The notes under the pieces: generated by a model
Database searches by the model: none
What the model was told of the DNA's origin: nothing
The model's input: only the letters and a program-made list of their open reading frames with translations
Program-made: the position numbers and the translations under genes
Source of the DNA: an uncultured Flavobacteriaceae bacterium
GTDB lineage: Bacteria; Bacteroidota; Bacteroidia; Flavobacteriales; Flavobacteriaceae
Reading direction: 5' to 3'
DNA: 14,732 bases
Assembly (NCBI GenBank): GCA_945788155.1
Contig: CALZKX010000301.1
Coordinates: 1 to 14,732 of the forward strand
Part shown: positions 14,235-14,732 of the stretch, one piece after another
How positions within the stretch are numbered: the first letter of the stretch is position 1
How the letters are laid out: every line of letters starts with the position of its first letter

Positions 14235-14732
14235 GATTGATGCTTAATTTTTTCGTACAGCTTTACTAACGATTGCAATAGCTCAACAGGTGTTGTTAAA
14301 ATTTGATAATGGTTTTGACCAAACATCTGTGGCAAATAGTATTTGGCCTGTGCTTCAATAGCTAAGGCATACGAATGTATTTGACGCTCATTTAGCTCTC
14401 GTAAAGCCTGCTTAACGTCGTTAATACCATATTTTCCTTCGTACTTGTCATAGTCATTTGGTTTACCATCAGAAATAAGAATTACCCATTTATTTTTTGC
14501 ATTTCGAGTATCTAGCAATGCGCCAGAATGTCTCAATGCCGAACCTATACGTGTGTAGCCACTTGGTTCGACTGCTCCAACTTTAAACTTTGCTTTATTC
14601 CAATTTTCGTCAAAATCTTTTAAAGTTATATAATTTGAATAATTTCTTGTTTTAGAATAAAAGCAGTTTATAGCAAAATCTATATTAAACTCATCTAATA
14701 TTTCTCCAAAAAGGATGGATACCTGCTTTTCA
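14231..14732 (-). CDS. norD: NorD-type VWA-domain protein, C-terminal part (partial)
   Basis: The frame is open to the right edge without a start, giving 166 C-terminal residues. NorD-type motifs are visible: EPSGYTRIGSALRHSGALL (second metal-ion-dependent adhesion-site element, with the Thr), followed by KWVILISDGKPNDYDKYEGKYGINDVKQALRE, the hallmark SDGKPNDYDxYEGxYGIxD segment of NorD. The DxSxS part of the metal site is beyond the window. NorD works with the MoxR-type ATPase NorQ to activate the NorBC nitric oxide reductase, probably in iron insertion. The upstream neighbours norC, norB and norQ would be expected just outside the window. The lipoprotein gene follows with a 4-base overlap. 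Confidence 0.85.
   Translation of the reverse strand, partial: EKQVSILFGEILDEFNIDFAINCFYSKTRNYSNYITLKDFDENWNKAKFKVGAVEPSGYTRIGSALRHSGALLDTRNAKNKWVILISDGKPNDYDKYEGKYGINDVKQALRELNERQIHSYALAIEAQAKYYLPQMFGQNHYQILTTPVELLQSLVKLYEKIKHQS

Noticed and set aside
14231..14536. Short complete gene of 101 codons at the right end
   Set aside because: Its apparent start is an internal TTG; the frame stays open to the window edge with NorD-like sequence, so it is part of a longer gene.

Overview
The window looks like chromosome of a marine-type Flavobacteriaceae member (phylum Bacteroidota). It is strongly AT-rich, has no clear Shine-Dalgarno sites, carries TAnnTTTG-type -7 boxes, and encodes lineage-typical proteins: GldF/GldG gliding components, a DUF6090 membrane protein, DUF4870, a DnaN ending in MPVMLNN, and NorD. 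The genus cannot be fixed from this sequence.

Layout. 1-166 (minus) is the start of an AGCS-family sodium:alanine symporter. 308-5972 (all plus) is an accessory block: a TfoX N-terminal-domain protein, a secreted epoxide-hydrolase-like alpha/beta hydrolase, a secreted metal-dependent amidohydrolase, a DUF6090 membrane protein and a lipoprotein with two NTF2-like folds. 6058-13036 is housekeeping sequence: purC and phoH (minus), then plus-strand genes for a SAM hydroxide adenosyltransferase-family protein, a small ABM-like protein, a fused GldF-GldG and DnaN. 13305-14732 (minus) holds a DUF4870 protein, a small lipoprotein of unknown function, and the C-terminal part of NorD, the VWA protein of nitric oxide reductase clusters. 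The lipoprotein start overlaps the norD stop.

The most unusual part is 649-4177. The hydrolase and the amidohydrolase are each followed, within a few bases of the stop codon, by a diverged copy of one long non-coding repeat (564 and 485 bp). The copies keep the same series of hairpins, some with changed stem sequences that still pair. Each gene is also bracketed by its own short inverted match: the bases at the 5' end of the unit are complementary to the bases just after the stop codon, and these bases differ between the two units. The units join at a shared GTT. This resembles integron gene cassettes (5' cassette end pairing with the inverse core site of its own attC), but the repeat is several times longer than known attC sites, the core does not fit GTTRRRY/RYYYAAC, and no integrase is visible. 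The two units lie between 84-bp direct repeats (81/84 identical) that contain the last codons of tfoX, so a tfoX tail remnant sits at the far end. Four of the five cargo genes encode exported or membrane proteins.

Other points of interest: the in-frame GldF-GldG fusion; a SAM hydroxide adenosyltransferase homologue that appears to lack two of three catalytic residues; the unknown lipoprotein coupled to norD; a pair of inverted REP-like hairpins bracketing the purC-phoH spacer; and a 136-bp palindromic MITE-like element after dnaN. No tRNA, rRNA, CRISPR array or transposase gene was seen.
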